The notes beneath the pieces were generated by a model, which worked only from the letters and a program-made list of their open reading frames with translations, was not told the origin of the DNA and did no database searches. This document shows, one piece after another, positions 35,074-44,700 of a stretch of 64,000 nt of DNA; positions within the stretch are counted from its first letter, which is position 1, and every line of letters begins with the position of its first letter. The DNA lies in NCBI GenBank assembly GCA_965222205.1, contig OZ244932.1, forward strand, positions 1,426,001-1,490,000. Direction: 5' to 3'. This DNA comes from RHLJ01 sp965222205 (GTDB lineage Bacteria; Bacteroidota; Rhodothermia; Balneolales; Balneolaceae). The translations under genes were made by a program, and so were the position numbers.

Positions 35074-36247
35074 ACTATTCATTGTATTTATGGTTCTTGG
35101 CTCTTGTACTAAATCAAAAACCATTCAGCTTATAGAGAATCCAACATCAGAGGAGAGCTCTCTACCAAGATTGTTTACTGATAATACCGGAACTGTATTT
35201 ATGAGCTGGGTTCAACAAAAAGATAAATTAGCCACACTCAAGTATTCGAAATTCATTGATTACAAATGGACCGAACCATTAGTAGTATCAGAATCGGAAG
35301 AATGGTTTGTAAACTGGGCAGATTTCCCCTCTGTAATTGCTCAGAATGGTGAGCCTGTTGCCGCCCATTGGTTAAAAAAGATTCCGGGGAATACCTACTC
35401 TTACAATGTTGAAGTCGCAGCTTTTTCAGGAGGCAGTTTTAACGAACCAATTGTTCCCCATACCGACAATACAGCTACCGAGCATGGCTTTGTGAGTATG
35501 GTTCCGGTCTCCGATTCTTCTTTCTATGCTATTTGGCTGGATGGAAGAAATACTTCCGGAGGCCATGATGAACATGGAGACTTGAGTACAGCAATGACTC
35601 TAAGGGGTGCAGAGATATCAGAAACAGGGATGGTTCTGAATGAACAGGAAATAGATGCCGCTATTTGTGATTGCTGCAATACATCCATCACAAGTACACC
35701 GGGTGGATTACTTGCCGTTTACAGAGACCGTACCGAAGAAGAAATCAGAGACATTTACATCACTAAAATGAAAAATGGCTCTTGGAGCAAACCTAAATCA
35801 GTTCACGAAGATAACTGGAAAATAGCTGCATGTCCGGTGAATGGTCCCTCAATAGATAGCTTTAATTCTACCGTTGCGGTTGCGTGGTATACAGCTGCGA
35901 ATGATAACCCTGTAGTTAAACTAGCTTTTTCTACTGATCAGGGAGACTCGTTTCTCCCACCCATTCAGCTGGATGGAATTGCTTCACTTGGTCGGGTTGA
36001 TGTGCTTATGAATGATGAAGAATCAGCGTGGGTAAGCTGGATGAGCCGAACAGAGAATTCTGCTCAGCTTAACCTACAACTGGTATCTAAAAATGGAGAA
36101 ATAACAGAATCACATACGGTTACAGAAATGAATCCATCCCGACGTAGTGGTTTTCCTCAAATCACCAAAACTAAAGAAAATGTCTTAATAGCGTGGACTG
36201 ATTATTCTGAATCAGGAATGAAAGTAAATACCGCTATTCTTCAATGA
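35057..36247 (+). CDS. Beta-propeller lipoprotein (sialidase-like fold) with CDCC motif
   Basis: The 396-residue protein has a lipobox (VLGSC, Cys17) and repeated beta-blade patterns ending in Asp-box-like turns (AFSTDQGDSFLPP), as in exo-alpha-sialidase-like propellers. The catalytic arginine triad of real sialidases is not evident, so I do not call it an enzyme. A striking DAAICDCCNTS (near residues 197-207) could bind metal. It is preceded by a small membrane protein that overlaps it. The last 14 bases overlap the convergent alkaline phosphatase gene. Confidence 0.7.
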   Translation: MSKLLKLFIVFMVLGSCTKSKTIQLIENPTSEESSLPRLFTDNTGTVFMSWVQQKDKLATLKYSKFIDYKWTEPLVVSESEEWFVNWADFPSVIAQNGEPVAAHWLKKIPGNTYSYNVEVAAFSGGSFNEPIVPHTDNTATEHGFVSMVPVSDSSFYAIWLDGRNTSGGHDEHGDLSTAMTLRGAEISETGMVLNEQEIDAAICDCCNTSITSTPGGLLAVYRDRTEEEIRDIYITKMKNGSWSKPKSVHEDNWKIAACPVNGPSIDSFNSTVAVAWYTAANDNPVVKLAFSTDQGDSFLPPIQLDGIASLGRVDVLMNDEESAWVSWMSRTENSAQLNLQLVSKNGEITESHTVTEMNPSRRSGFPQITKTKENVLIAWTDYSESGMKVNTAILQ

Positions 36248-37412
36248 TATGAGGAAGAGTTCCAACGCCCAATAATTCAGCTACTTTAATCCCAACTTCG
36301 GTATTTTCCTGCCAGCCTGTAAATTCAATTGCGTGTGGTCCATAAGCTAAGAGCGGTACAGGAACTCCGGTGTGACCAGTGGTTGTCCAGGCTATCTCAA
36401 CCTCATCTCTTCTGTCATAGTGAGAATTGATTGTCATCCCTCCTGTTTCATGATCTGCCGTAAGAACTACCAGAGTTTCACCATTTTCTTGGGCAAAATC
36501 GAGTGCAACTTTAACAGCAGCGTCAAAATCAGCTACCTCTCTAAGTACATAGTCAACATTATTCTCATGACCGCCCCAATCAATTTGAGAACCTTCAATC
36601 ATAAGGAAAAAACCTTCCTCATTTTGAGAAAGAACATCAATGGCCTTTGAAGACATTTCAGCTAAAGTTGGAGTTCTTTCTTCACTTGGCATTCCAGCCA
36701 AAGAAAATAGCCCCAAAATTTTACCCGAATCTGATGATTTTAACTCCGCTGCTGATTCTACATATTCATAGCCTGAGCCCTCAAAATCCTCTATCACATT
36801 TCTGCTATCCTCTCTTCTGCTTCCATCCTCTGACGAAGAAATAAAAAACTCTTTCCCCCCTCCCATAATTACTTCAGCTCCTGAATCAAGATAATCAACT
36901 GCAATTTCCGCTTGCATCCCTCTTGATGTAACATGAGCGGCATAACTTGCTGGTGTGGCATGAGTAACCGTTGAGGTTGAAACTATTCCGGTGCTCAACC
37001 CTTTCTCTTCTGCCATTTCTAAAATGGTTTTACAATCTGTTTCATCAGGTAGTTGTGCAATTTTTCCGTTATCTGTTTTAACACCACACGAATAAGCAGT
37101 TGCACCCGCTGCTGAATCTGTAATTAACCCGTTAGCTGAATAAGTTTTTACAATGCCCGTTACCGGCATGGTCTGAAGGTGAAGCAACCCCTCAGCTCCA
37201 ACCAAATTATATTGACCTGAAGTTAATTGGACCAGCCCTGTTCCATCACCTATGATAAAAATCACATTCTTGATAGCTTGGTCCTCTACAAGAGGTAATC
37301 GCTCATTCACAACTTCAGGCTTAGGAGCCACCTGTATAGTGTTAGAATCTTGTGCAGTGCAATTAACACTGAGTGCTAGTAAAATAACGGAAAGAAAAAT
37401 TGATGCTTTCAT
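36234..37412 (-). CDS. phoA: Alkaline phosphatase
   Basis: The 392-residue exported phosphomonoesterase has a hydrophobic signal, possibly ending at a lipobox-like SVNC (Cys18). The metal-binding IIGDG (Asp56), the nucleophile in TDSAAGATA (Ser100), ITDSAAGATAYSCGVKTDNG context, and the late TADHETGG and TTGHTGVPVP motifs are all present. It frees phosphate from organic esters outside the cytoplasm. Length is close to the bacterial family. No Pho-box could be identified in the 75-base upstream gap. Confidence 0.93.
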   Translation of the reverse strand: MKASIFLSVILLALSVNCTAQDSNTIQVAPKPEVVNERLPLVEDQAIKNVIFIIGDGTGLVQLTSGQYNLVGAEGLLHLQTMPVTGIVKTYSANGLITDSAAGATAYSCGVKTDNGKIAQLPDETDCKTILEMAEEKGLSTGIVSTSTVTHATPASYAAHVTSRGMQAEIAVDYLDSGAEVIMGGGKEFFISSSEDGSRREDSRNVIEDFEGSGYEYVESAAELKSSDSGKILGLFSLAGMPSEERTPTLAEMSSKAIDVLSQNEEGFFLMIEGSQIDWGGHENNVDYVLREVADFDAAVKVALDFAQENGETLVVLTADHETGGMTINSHYDRRDEVEIAWTTTGHTGVPVPLLAYGPHAIEFTGWQENTEVGIKVAELLGVGTLPHIIEE

Positions 37413-37487
37413 AGGTTAAATTTTTTTGGTGAAAATAAATCTGGGTTATTTCTTTAATGCAATGACTATGTAAAATAAAAAAGGTAA

Positions 37488-39017
37488 CTACTTAGGAAAA
37501 AAACTTTTAATCAATCCCCAGATTCCTTTTGCAGGTTTCCTGGAGTTTTTATTTCGTTCCGAAGCTTTATCAATAGTCTTAATTTCAACCTTTGGCTTTC
37601 GGGGAGCTTTGATCGCTTTCTTATTCTGCGAAGGGTTTTTCTTTTTAGGTTTAGTCTGTTTCTTTTCATTTTTTGGAGAAGCTTTCTTTTCCTGCTTCTT
37701 TTGAGTTGAAGGCTTCTTCTCCTCGCTTTTCCCAACAAGTCCTATCCCAATATTTCCCTCTTTGTCCTGTGTAAAAGTAACCGTTTTAGCTTTAGAAAAA
37801 TCAGGTTTAACCTCTTTTAGGGGCTCAGACTTTTGACTTTTCTTTTGCTGGGGCTCAGGCTTTTTATCCGCAGTTTTTTTTGAGGACTTTTCAGGTGCAC
37901 CCTTTAAAGAATCAGACCCTTTAAAAATCTGAAGATCTTTTCCGGCCTTTTCTTTAATGGCGTTGAAGAATTTAGTGTCCTGCTTACTTACTAAAGTAAT
38001 CGCTACACCGGTTTTATCGTAGCGACCGGTACGACCGATACGGTGAATATAATCCTCTACCGCTCTGGGCACGTCATAGTTGATAATCAGTGAAACATCT
38101 GCAATGTCGATTCCACGTGCCAGAACATCCGTAGCGACTATAATTGGTACCTTACCGTTCTTAAAGTCGTTCAGCGCCCTGGTGCGCTCGTTCTGATCCC
38201 GGTCTCCGTGAATACTCGCGGCTTTAATTCCTTTTTTCGAGAGCAGGCGTTCTAACTGATCGGTTCCACGCTTTGTAGCCGTGAAAATGATACAGGAACT
38301 CCACTCCATATCATCGAGCAATGCCTGAGCGAGTTTCAGCTTTTCTCTTCCATCAATTAAATAAGCTCGTTGTTCTACGCTTTCAGCAGGCTTAGAAAGT
38401 TCAATTTCTATCAGTTCAGGATCAATCATTATATCCTGAGCCAGTTTCTGAATTTGCTTTGGCATAGTAGCCGAAAACAATAAGGTTTGCCGTTTTTTAG
38501 GCAGTTTATCAATTATACTCGTTACATCAGGCATAAACCCCATATCCAGCATTCGATCAGCTTCATCCAAAATCAGAAACTTAATGTGTTCGAAGTCGAT
38601 ATCGAGAACTTTTGTCTGATCAATTAATCTCCCAGGAGTAGCAACAATAATATCTACACCGGCACGAATTGCATTGGCTTGTCGGGAGAAATCCTCTCCC
38701 CCAATGATGGTAGCTGATGAAATTCCACAATGATAGCCTAGAGCAAAAATCTGCTCGTCGATCTGATGGGCAAGTTCTCTGGTTGGGGAAAGAATTAATG
38801 CTTTTGTTCCCTCAGAAGGATTCTCCAGAATTTGTTGTATGATCGGGATTACAAAAGCCCCTGTTTTTCCCGTTCCTGTTTGCGCTGCCCCCAGTACGTC
38901 TTTTTTCTCTAATATCACCGGAATGCTTAATTCCTGAATTGGGGTAGGCTCTGTATAGCCGATGTCTCCAAGACCCATTTGCAGGCTCTCATGTAGGTTT
39001 AAATCTTTAAATTTCAA
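37488..39017 (-). CDS. rhlE: DEAD-box RNA helicase (RhlE-like) with long basic tail
   Basis: RNA-dependent ATPase. The Q-motif region FKDLNLHESLQMGLGDIGYTEPTPIQ is followed by AQTGTGKT (45-52), PTRELA, ATPGRL, DEAD (151-154), SAT (182-184), and the helicase C-terminal ARGIDIADVSLIINYDVP...HRIGRTGR. From about residue 370 comes a low-complexity Lys/Ser/Pro-rich tail of about 140 residues, probably for RNA binding. The Q-motif Phe at residue 3 forces the start to TTG at 39017; ATT one base upstream in another frame and the next ATG (residue 14) would cut the Q-motif. Confidence 0.95.
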   Translation of the reverse strand: MKFKDLNLHESLQMGLGDIGYTEPTPIQELSIPVILEKKDVLGAAQTGTGKTGAFVIPIIQQILENPSEGTKALILSPTRELAHQIDEQIFALGYHCGISSATIIGGEDFSRQANAIRAGVDIIVATPGRLIDQTKVLDIDFEHIKFLILDEADRMLDMGFMPDVTSIIDKLPKKRQTLLFSATMPKQIQKLAQDIMIDPELIEIELSKPAESVEQRAYLIDGREKLKLAQALLDDMEWSSCIIFTATKRGTDQLERLLSKKGIKAASIHGDRDQNERTRALNDFKNGKVPIIVATDVLARGIDIADVSLIINYDVPRAVEDYIHRIGRTGRYDKTGVAITLVSKQDTKFFNAIKEKAGKDLQIFKGSDSLKGAPEKSSKKTADKKPEPQQKKSQKSEPLKEVKPDFSKAKTVTFTQDKEGNIGIGLVGKSEEKKPSTQKKQEKKASPKNEKKQTKPKKKNPSQNKKAIKAPRKPKVEIKTIDKASERNKNSRKPAKGIWGLIKSFFPK

Positions 39018-39076
39018 TGTTCGTTTTTATAGTCTGTTAAATGTCCTGTTAAATATACACAGAAGCTGAGTAAAGT

Positions 39077-39105
39077 GTTTTGCTAGCCTTTTTTCTCTAT
39101 CTTTA
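39077..39105 (+). promoter_or_regulatory. Promoter candidate for the FKBP gene
   Basis: TTTTG (39077-39081) and TATCTTTA (39098-39105) lie 16 bases apart and match the Bacteroidota -33/-7 pattern with one mismatch in the -7 box. The coding start is 39 bases downstream. Confidence 0.45.
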
Positions 39106-39143
39106 AGGCTGTTTAAACTAAAAAGTAAATATCACTATAAATA

Positions 39144-39836
39144 ATGAATTTTAAAGAACTATTCTTCATACCCCTAACACTCTCTCTTTTGCTCTTCTCC
39201 TGTTCGAACACAGAGTCTGATTTTTCTCCTGACCCCAGTTTTAACTCGATGTCTGACAGCGTAAGTTATGTGATTGGCTTTCAGAATGGAAGCCGGATTA
39301 CAAATCAGGGCTTTGATGATATTGATATCGAGAACTTTCTTGCCGGGTTAAATGATGGCCTCAGTAAAGAAGAATCTGAGCTGGCTGATGCTAACCTTCA
39401 GGACTTGTTCAACCGTTTTGGTACTTATCTAACCGATAAAATTTTGATGGAAAACGCCGAAGAAGCCAAAGCCTTTTTTGCGGAAAACATCACAAAAGAA
39501 GGTGTAATGGAGACCGCATCCGGACTACAATATGAGGTAATTGAAGAAGGAACAGGAGCTCAACCTACTGCTCAGGATACTGTTGTTGTACATTATGAGG
39601 GAAGCCTGCTTGACGGAACTGTATTTGATTCAAGCTTTGATGGTGAACCTGCACAGTTTCTTTTAGGAGCGGTTATTCCTGGCTGGACTGAAGGTGTATC
39701 ATTAATGAAGGAAGGAGCTACTTACATGCTTTATATTCCTTCAGAACTAGGCTATGGCGAAAATCCACGTCCAGGAGGAGCAATTCAACCAAATGACGCG
39801 CTTATTTTTAAGGTACAATTGATTGAAGTAAAATAA
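39144..39836 (+). CDS. FKBP-type peptidyl-prolyl isomerase lipoprotein
   Basis: The 230-residue envelope foldase has a lipobox (LLFSC, Cys20), an FkpA/Mip-like helical N-domain (about 30-115, SVSYVIGFQNGSRI) and a complete FKBP domain (about 125-230): VVVHYEGSLLDGTVFDSS, VIPGWTEGVSLMKEGATYMLYIPSELGYG and NDALIFKVQLIEV. It should accelerate proline isomerisation of secreted proteins, complementing the SurA-type foldases encoded earlier in the window. Confidence 0.93.
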   Translation: MNFKELFFIPLTLSLLLFSCSNTESDFSPDPSFNSMSDSVSYVIGFQNGSRITNQGFDDIDIENFLAGLNDGLSKEESELADANLQDLFNRFGTYLTDKILMENAEEAKAFFAENITKEGVMETASGLQYEVIEEGTGAQPTAQDTVVVHYEGSLLDGTVFDSSFDGEPAQFLLGAVIPGWTEGVSLMKEGATYMLYIPSELGYGENPRPGGAIQPNDALIFKVQLIEVK

Positions 39837-39920
39837 TTCTGTTAAGAATCTCTAACTCCGATTAATAAGTTTTAAGCGTAACTGATAAATGAATGTCTCA
39901 TATTGATGAGAGAAAATAGA

Positions 39921-39945
39921 GAAGGACGGCTATCAACCGTCCTTC
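39921..39945. other. Isolated hairpin downstream of the FKBP gene
   Basis: GAAGGACGG and CCGTCCTTC form a perfect 9-bp stem with a 7-base loop. No T-tract follows on either strand. It may protect the 3' end of the FKBP message. Confidence 0.5.
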
Positions 39946-39982
39946 AATGAATACGTTGGCTTTTTTCGGGGTACAGATATAG

Positions 39983-40013
39983 GCTGTAATGTTAGCGCAT
40001 TACAGCTTTTTTT
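39983..40013 (+). terminator. Rho-independent terminator after the FKBP gene
   Basis: Stem GCTGTAATG/CATTACAGC (9 bp, loop TTAGCG) followed by seven T. It lies 146 bases after the FKBP stop and in front of the convergent recD end. Confidence 0.88.
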
Positions 40014-40038
40014 ATGAGAAAATTCTGAAGAAAGAATT

Positions 40039-41775
40039 CTATTCGCCCCAGATTTTTTTTCTTAAGCCACTTCTTCTCATCACACCTCGCTGCACCGTAG
40101 AAGAAATAACTTGTGTATTACCTATTACAAGAACAGATTTACGGGCTCTTGTTACAGAAGTATATAAAAGTTGCCTTGAAAGCACCCTATTTGAGGTATT
40201 GGAGAGCACAATGGCTACATGATCATACTCCGAACCCTGACTTTTATGCACTGTAGTTGCGTATGCCGGTTCATAATGTTGAAGCCTGGATACCTGGACG
40301 GGCTTTTCTCTCCCTTCAAATTCTATTACTGGACCTTCCCTTGTTTCAATACAAATTCCGGTTTCTCCATTTTTGAGTTTTAAAACGCTGTTGTTTCTGG
40401 TCAACATAATTGCCCGGCCGTTGAACCAAAGTTTTGAACCAGGAACAGAGTGCGTTCTTTTAATTTCTTTTTCTGCTTTCAGATTTAACATATTTACTCC
40501 ATACGGACCTTTTCTTAGTGCACAAAGAATTTGGTATTCATTAAAGGCAGCAAACTTCTCTTTTCCTGACTGAGGTGAGCTAAATGGTTTGCTCACATAA
40601 TTATGTATCAATCCCTCAATTACTTCATTAGTTGGTTCACTCATCATTAATTCCGGGTACTCATCAGAACTGAGAAGTATGAGCACTTCTTCCTCAGCTC
40701 CTTTATTAATTGCCTCTGCAAGTAACTGGATTCCGCTTTCTTCATCAAAACGGTAATTCTTTTCCAATAGAACGATTGAATCATTAAAAGGTGAGCTTGA
40801 TGCTCCTGAAGAAGAAAGTCCCTGTACCTGACTACTGATTTCATCAGAAAAATGGTTATCTGCATAAAAACAAACATCACCCAAAATTGATCCCGCTTCT
40901 ACAGAAGCCAGTTGATTTTTATCTCCCAGTACAATCAATTTTGAGTCTTCAGGGATGGAGCGAATTAGCCGAATCCACAAGGTAATATCGAGCATTGAGG
41001 CTTCATCAACGATTATCGCGTTAAACGGAAGAGGATTCTTCTCGTTATACCGGAACTCACCGCTCTCTCCTATTGCTCCAAGCAACTTATGAATGGTAAC
41101 AGGAGCTTCAACGGATTGGTTTTCTTTGATGTCTAAGCTTTCTGAAAGCCTCTGCGCCGCTTTTCCGGTAGGAGCAGCTAATGCAATGGAATATCCCGTG
41201 GGATTGGAAGCTATAAGAGCATCGACAATTTTTTGGATGGTAAATGTTTTACCGGTCCCCGGACCTCCCGAAATAATAGTAAGGTTTTTAATCAGGGATA
41301 TGAGAACTGCTACTTTTTGCCATTCAGATTCTGTTTTATCTGAGTTAAAAGGACTCTGCGCATATTTATTAATTTCATCAGAAAGTATTTTTGTTTTCTG
41401 TGATTTTGCACTTAGCCAATCAGCAAGTTCCTTCTCAAATTTCCAGAATTTGTGAAGATAAATTCGATCTTCATCCATCACTAAAGGAGTTAGTGTGCTA
41501 CCATCTCCTACCAACTTTGAACTGGCCAATGAATCATAAATCACTTGTTTATCAATCCCTTCTAAGAAAATTCCATACACCTTGTGGTTGATGCTATAGT
41601 CAAGATCAATACAAATATGCCCATTCAGATGTGCTAAAAAACAAGAAGTACCAATTAACATAGGGATATGATCCCGACCATCAAGCTCATATAGAAATCT
41701 TGCAAACTCCATTTCCTGTATAGAGATTTCCTCTTTTTTATACCAAATTTCAAGTTGTGAGAGGAAATCGGTCAT
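40039..41775 (-). CDS. recD: Exodeoxyribonuclease V alpha subunit, RecD helicase
   Basis: The fast 5'-3' helicase subunit of RecBCD. The 578 residues include a helical N-domain, Walker A GGPGTGKT (170-177), the Walker B IVDEASMLDITLW, GDKNQLASVEAG, and the late UvrD-C motif YATTVHKSQGSEYDHVAIVL. Its start overlaps the recB stop by 4 bases. It is the last gene of a recC-recB-recD operon. Confidence 0.93.
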   Translation of the reverse strand: MTDFLSQLEIWYKKEEISIQEMEFARFLYELDGRDHIPMLIGTSCFLAHLNGHICIDLDYSINHKVYGIFLEGIDKQVIYDSLASSKLVGDGSTLTPLVMDEDRIYLHKFWKFEKELADWLSAKSQKTKILSDEINKYAQSPFNSDKTESEWQKVAVLISLIKNLTIISGGPGTGKTFTIQKIVDALIASNPTGYSIALAAPTGKAAQRLSESLDIKENQSVEAPVTIHKLLGAIGESGEFRYNEKNPLPFNAIIVDEASMLDITLWIRLIRSIPEDSKLIVLGDKNQLASVEAGSILGDVCFYADNHFSDEISSQVQGLSSSGASSSPFNDSIVLLEKNYRFDEESGIQLLAEAINKGAEEEVLILLSSDEYPELMMSEPTNEVIEGLIHNYVSKPFSSPQSGKEKFAAFNEYQILCALRKGPYGVNMLNLKAEKEIKRTHSVPGSKLWFNGRAIMLTRNNSVLKLKNGETGICIETREGPVIEFEGREKPVQVSRLQHYEPAYATTVHKSQGSEYDHVAIVLSNTSNRVLSRQLLYTSVTRARKSVLVIGNTQVISSTVQRGVMRRSGLRKKIWGE

Positions 41776-44700
41776 ATTGAAGCTCCCATCTTTGAATCCA
41801 GCTCTTCAATAACTCTTAATTCCGGCTTATCAAAAAAGACACCACTACCCTCTTCATCTGTATTTACTCCTCTGAGAAACAAGTAAATCACGCCTCCGAA
41901 ATGCTTTTCATAGCTATAATTTTCAATTTTTTGATCCAGAAACCGATGTAATGCCACTGTGTAAATATGATATTGCAAATCATAATTTGAGTGATGAATC
42001 TCTTGATGTAGCTTTTCAGAAGCATAATCTTGCTGTGTATCCCCAAGGTAGTTGGATTTATAATCCAGGATATAAAATTTATCCTCATGCTTAAATATCA
42101 GATCGATAAAGCCTTTCATGTATCCATCAATGGAAGTATTACTATCTGCAACACCTGCATTACGAATTGAGGCCAGCAAAGAGTGGGCGGATGTTTTCTT
42201 TACCGGAAAGTGAAATTCCATCTCTACCAGGTAATCTTTGTCATTTAAACCCGAAAGCTGAAAATCGTTAACCAAAGTATGTGCTACTGAATCTTCGATC
42301 AGCTTTACTACGGTTTGCTGCCACTGGTCTTCAAAACCTAAACGCTGGAGTTGCTTTTCAACTACTTCTGGGATGCTTTTAGAGTTACCAAATTCTATTT
42401 CTTCGAAAATAGTGTGCAAGAGTGTCCCCGTATGTGCGCCCTTTGGTAAAGTAAATCTCGAAAGCACATCCACAGGTATTGCCACCGCTTCTGATTCATT
42501 GACCTCATCATAATCAAAGGCATACTCTTCCAGGTTTGATTTGACTTCTGCAAGCTCACCCGAAAGAGCAGAGAAACTGGTAATTACCGGGAATTTATTC
42601 AAATCTTTCCGGCTAAGGCTTTGCGCCGATGGTATTTGCTGATTTCTATTTTTGGAGGACTCAATATGGTCTGTCTTAATTCGCCCTTCTCTGAAACTAA
42701 TCGCATCTACATTACACAAAGATTTAATGCCTTCTTTGAGCCTAAAGCTTTCTTTTGGATGATGCTTCTTATACATCCGGGGCGTATTAAAAAGCTTATC
42801 TTTTAATCTTTGTTGTACAATTTCGCCTCCCTCTGAGAGAGCTGCAAGAGAAGAAAACTCACCTCCTGACTCGTCCAATACAAATACAAAACATGCAGAT
42901 TTTGATCGGGTAAGCGCCACATACGAAAGCCTGATTTCCTCTGCCAGATCGTCTTTTATTTTTTTAAAGCGATGTTCTTTTCTTTCCGCTTCTTCTGTAC
43001 CAAGATCAAGATAGGTTTCTCCTGAATCATAAAACGAAAAGGGTTTTTCATCTGTAGTCTTTATGCTTTTCCACAAAAAAGGACAGAATACTATCGGATA
43101 TTCAAGTCCCTTGCTGGCATGTATAGTTGCAATCTGCACCAAGTCATCATCGCTTTCAAGCCGAACCAATTCTTCATCGCTTTCACTGGCGGAATCGGAT
43201 TGTTTTTTCCTGAAATATCTTAACAGCGCCGCAGGAGCGAATCGATGTTCTGCATCGGCTTTTCTGAGTAGCTCGATAATATGCTGAACATTGGTAATTC
43301 GTCGTTCTGTATTTTCATAGGTTGATAATCTCTGCTCGATGTTAAAAATGAGCATCAATTCTTCGATCATTGCAGAGAATCCCCTGGAACGCCAAAGTCT
43401 GTTCAGCTTTTGAAACTGATCGTATATTTTACCCCAGGCGGCTTCATCCTCTAATACACTTAGAATTTCTGACGCAGTAAAGCCAATCGCCTCAGTAGAT
43501 AAGGATGCACGGATTTGGTCTTCAAAAGTTAACTCAGCTACCGCGCTGAGAATTAAATAAAGTTCTTCTGATTCAACAGATTTAAAGACCGAATTTCTTG
43601 ATCTGAGAATACTTTTTACTCCAACACCCAGAAGACTGTTTTGTATTTCAGCGGCCTCAGAATGGCTGTCAACTAAAACAGCGATGTCGCTTGGTTTTAC
43701 TAATTCCTCGTCAATCTTATACTCACCCGAGAGTAGCTCTGCCACTTCAGCAGCTGTGGAATGTGAAACTTCTTGCCTGATCTCCGGAGCCAGTTTTGAT
43801 TCAGGAGATAAGTTCAGGAATTGTAGCGGTGGAATGTTTTCAGAATCTTCAGAAAGAAACGCTTTTCTCGGATCTCTCGAACCCGGGAAATTAACCGGAT
43901 TGAATCCGATCTCTTCTATCTGAAAAATATTTTCCTGTTTTGAGAAGAGCGAATTTACAGCTTCAATCATTTTGGGATTAGACCGGAAATTATCTTCCAG
44001 ACGATAAACCTGATTGGAACTAGCATCTTTCTTTGCTTTGATATACGTATGAATATCAGCCCCACGGAAACTGTAAATAGCCTGTTTAGGATCTCCGATC
44101 ATAAATAATGCGGTAGATTCCGAGTTCGAATAAACCGTTTTAAAAATGGAGTATTGAACAGGGTCGGTATCCTGGAACTCGTCTATTAAAGCAACCGGAT
44201 ATTTCGTTCTTAAAATTCCAGGGAGATCAGAATCATTAGCCAGCGTTCGATCGGCCACTTTCTGTAAAAGATCATCGTACGTAAGTACTTCCAGACGTGC
44301 TTTCTCCAGCTCGTAATTCTTAATCACAGACTGAACTGCCTGCCTGATAAAAGAAGTACGTAACCGAGTAAAAGGTTCAAGTGCTTCGAGATAATCGTTT
44401 ATCCTGTTCACAAATTCGAAATCAGGAGCCACATTTCCCTTTTTGACCCATTCTTCAGTTGTACCGCTGAATAAATGAATTTTGTGGAAAGGTTTGAGTG
44501 GAACAATTTCGGAGGCTAACCACAGAGAGAGTTCCCTAATATAGTCAGGAAAATTAGCCCGGTACTTTACTCCGTTCATTGTCTCGCTTTCAAATAGAGA
44601 AATCAACGAAGCCCTTTCTTGCTCAAATACCTGTTTTATGTTCCTAAAAGAATCTCTGACCTTTTCAAAGTGGATTTGCAGTTGCCTAATTTCCTGAGCT

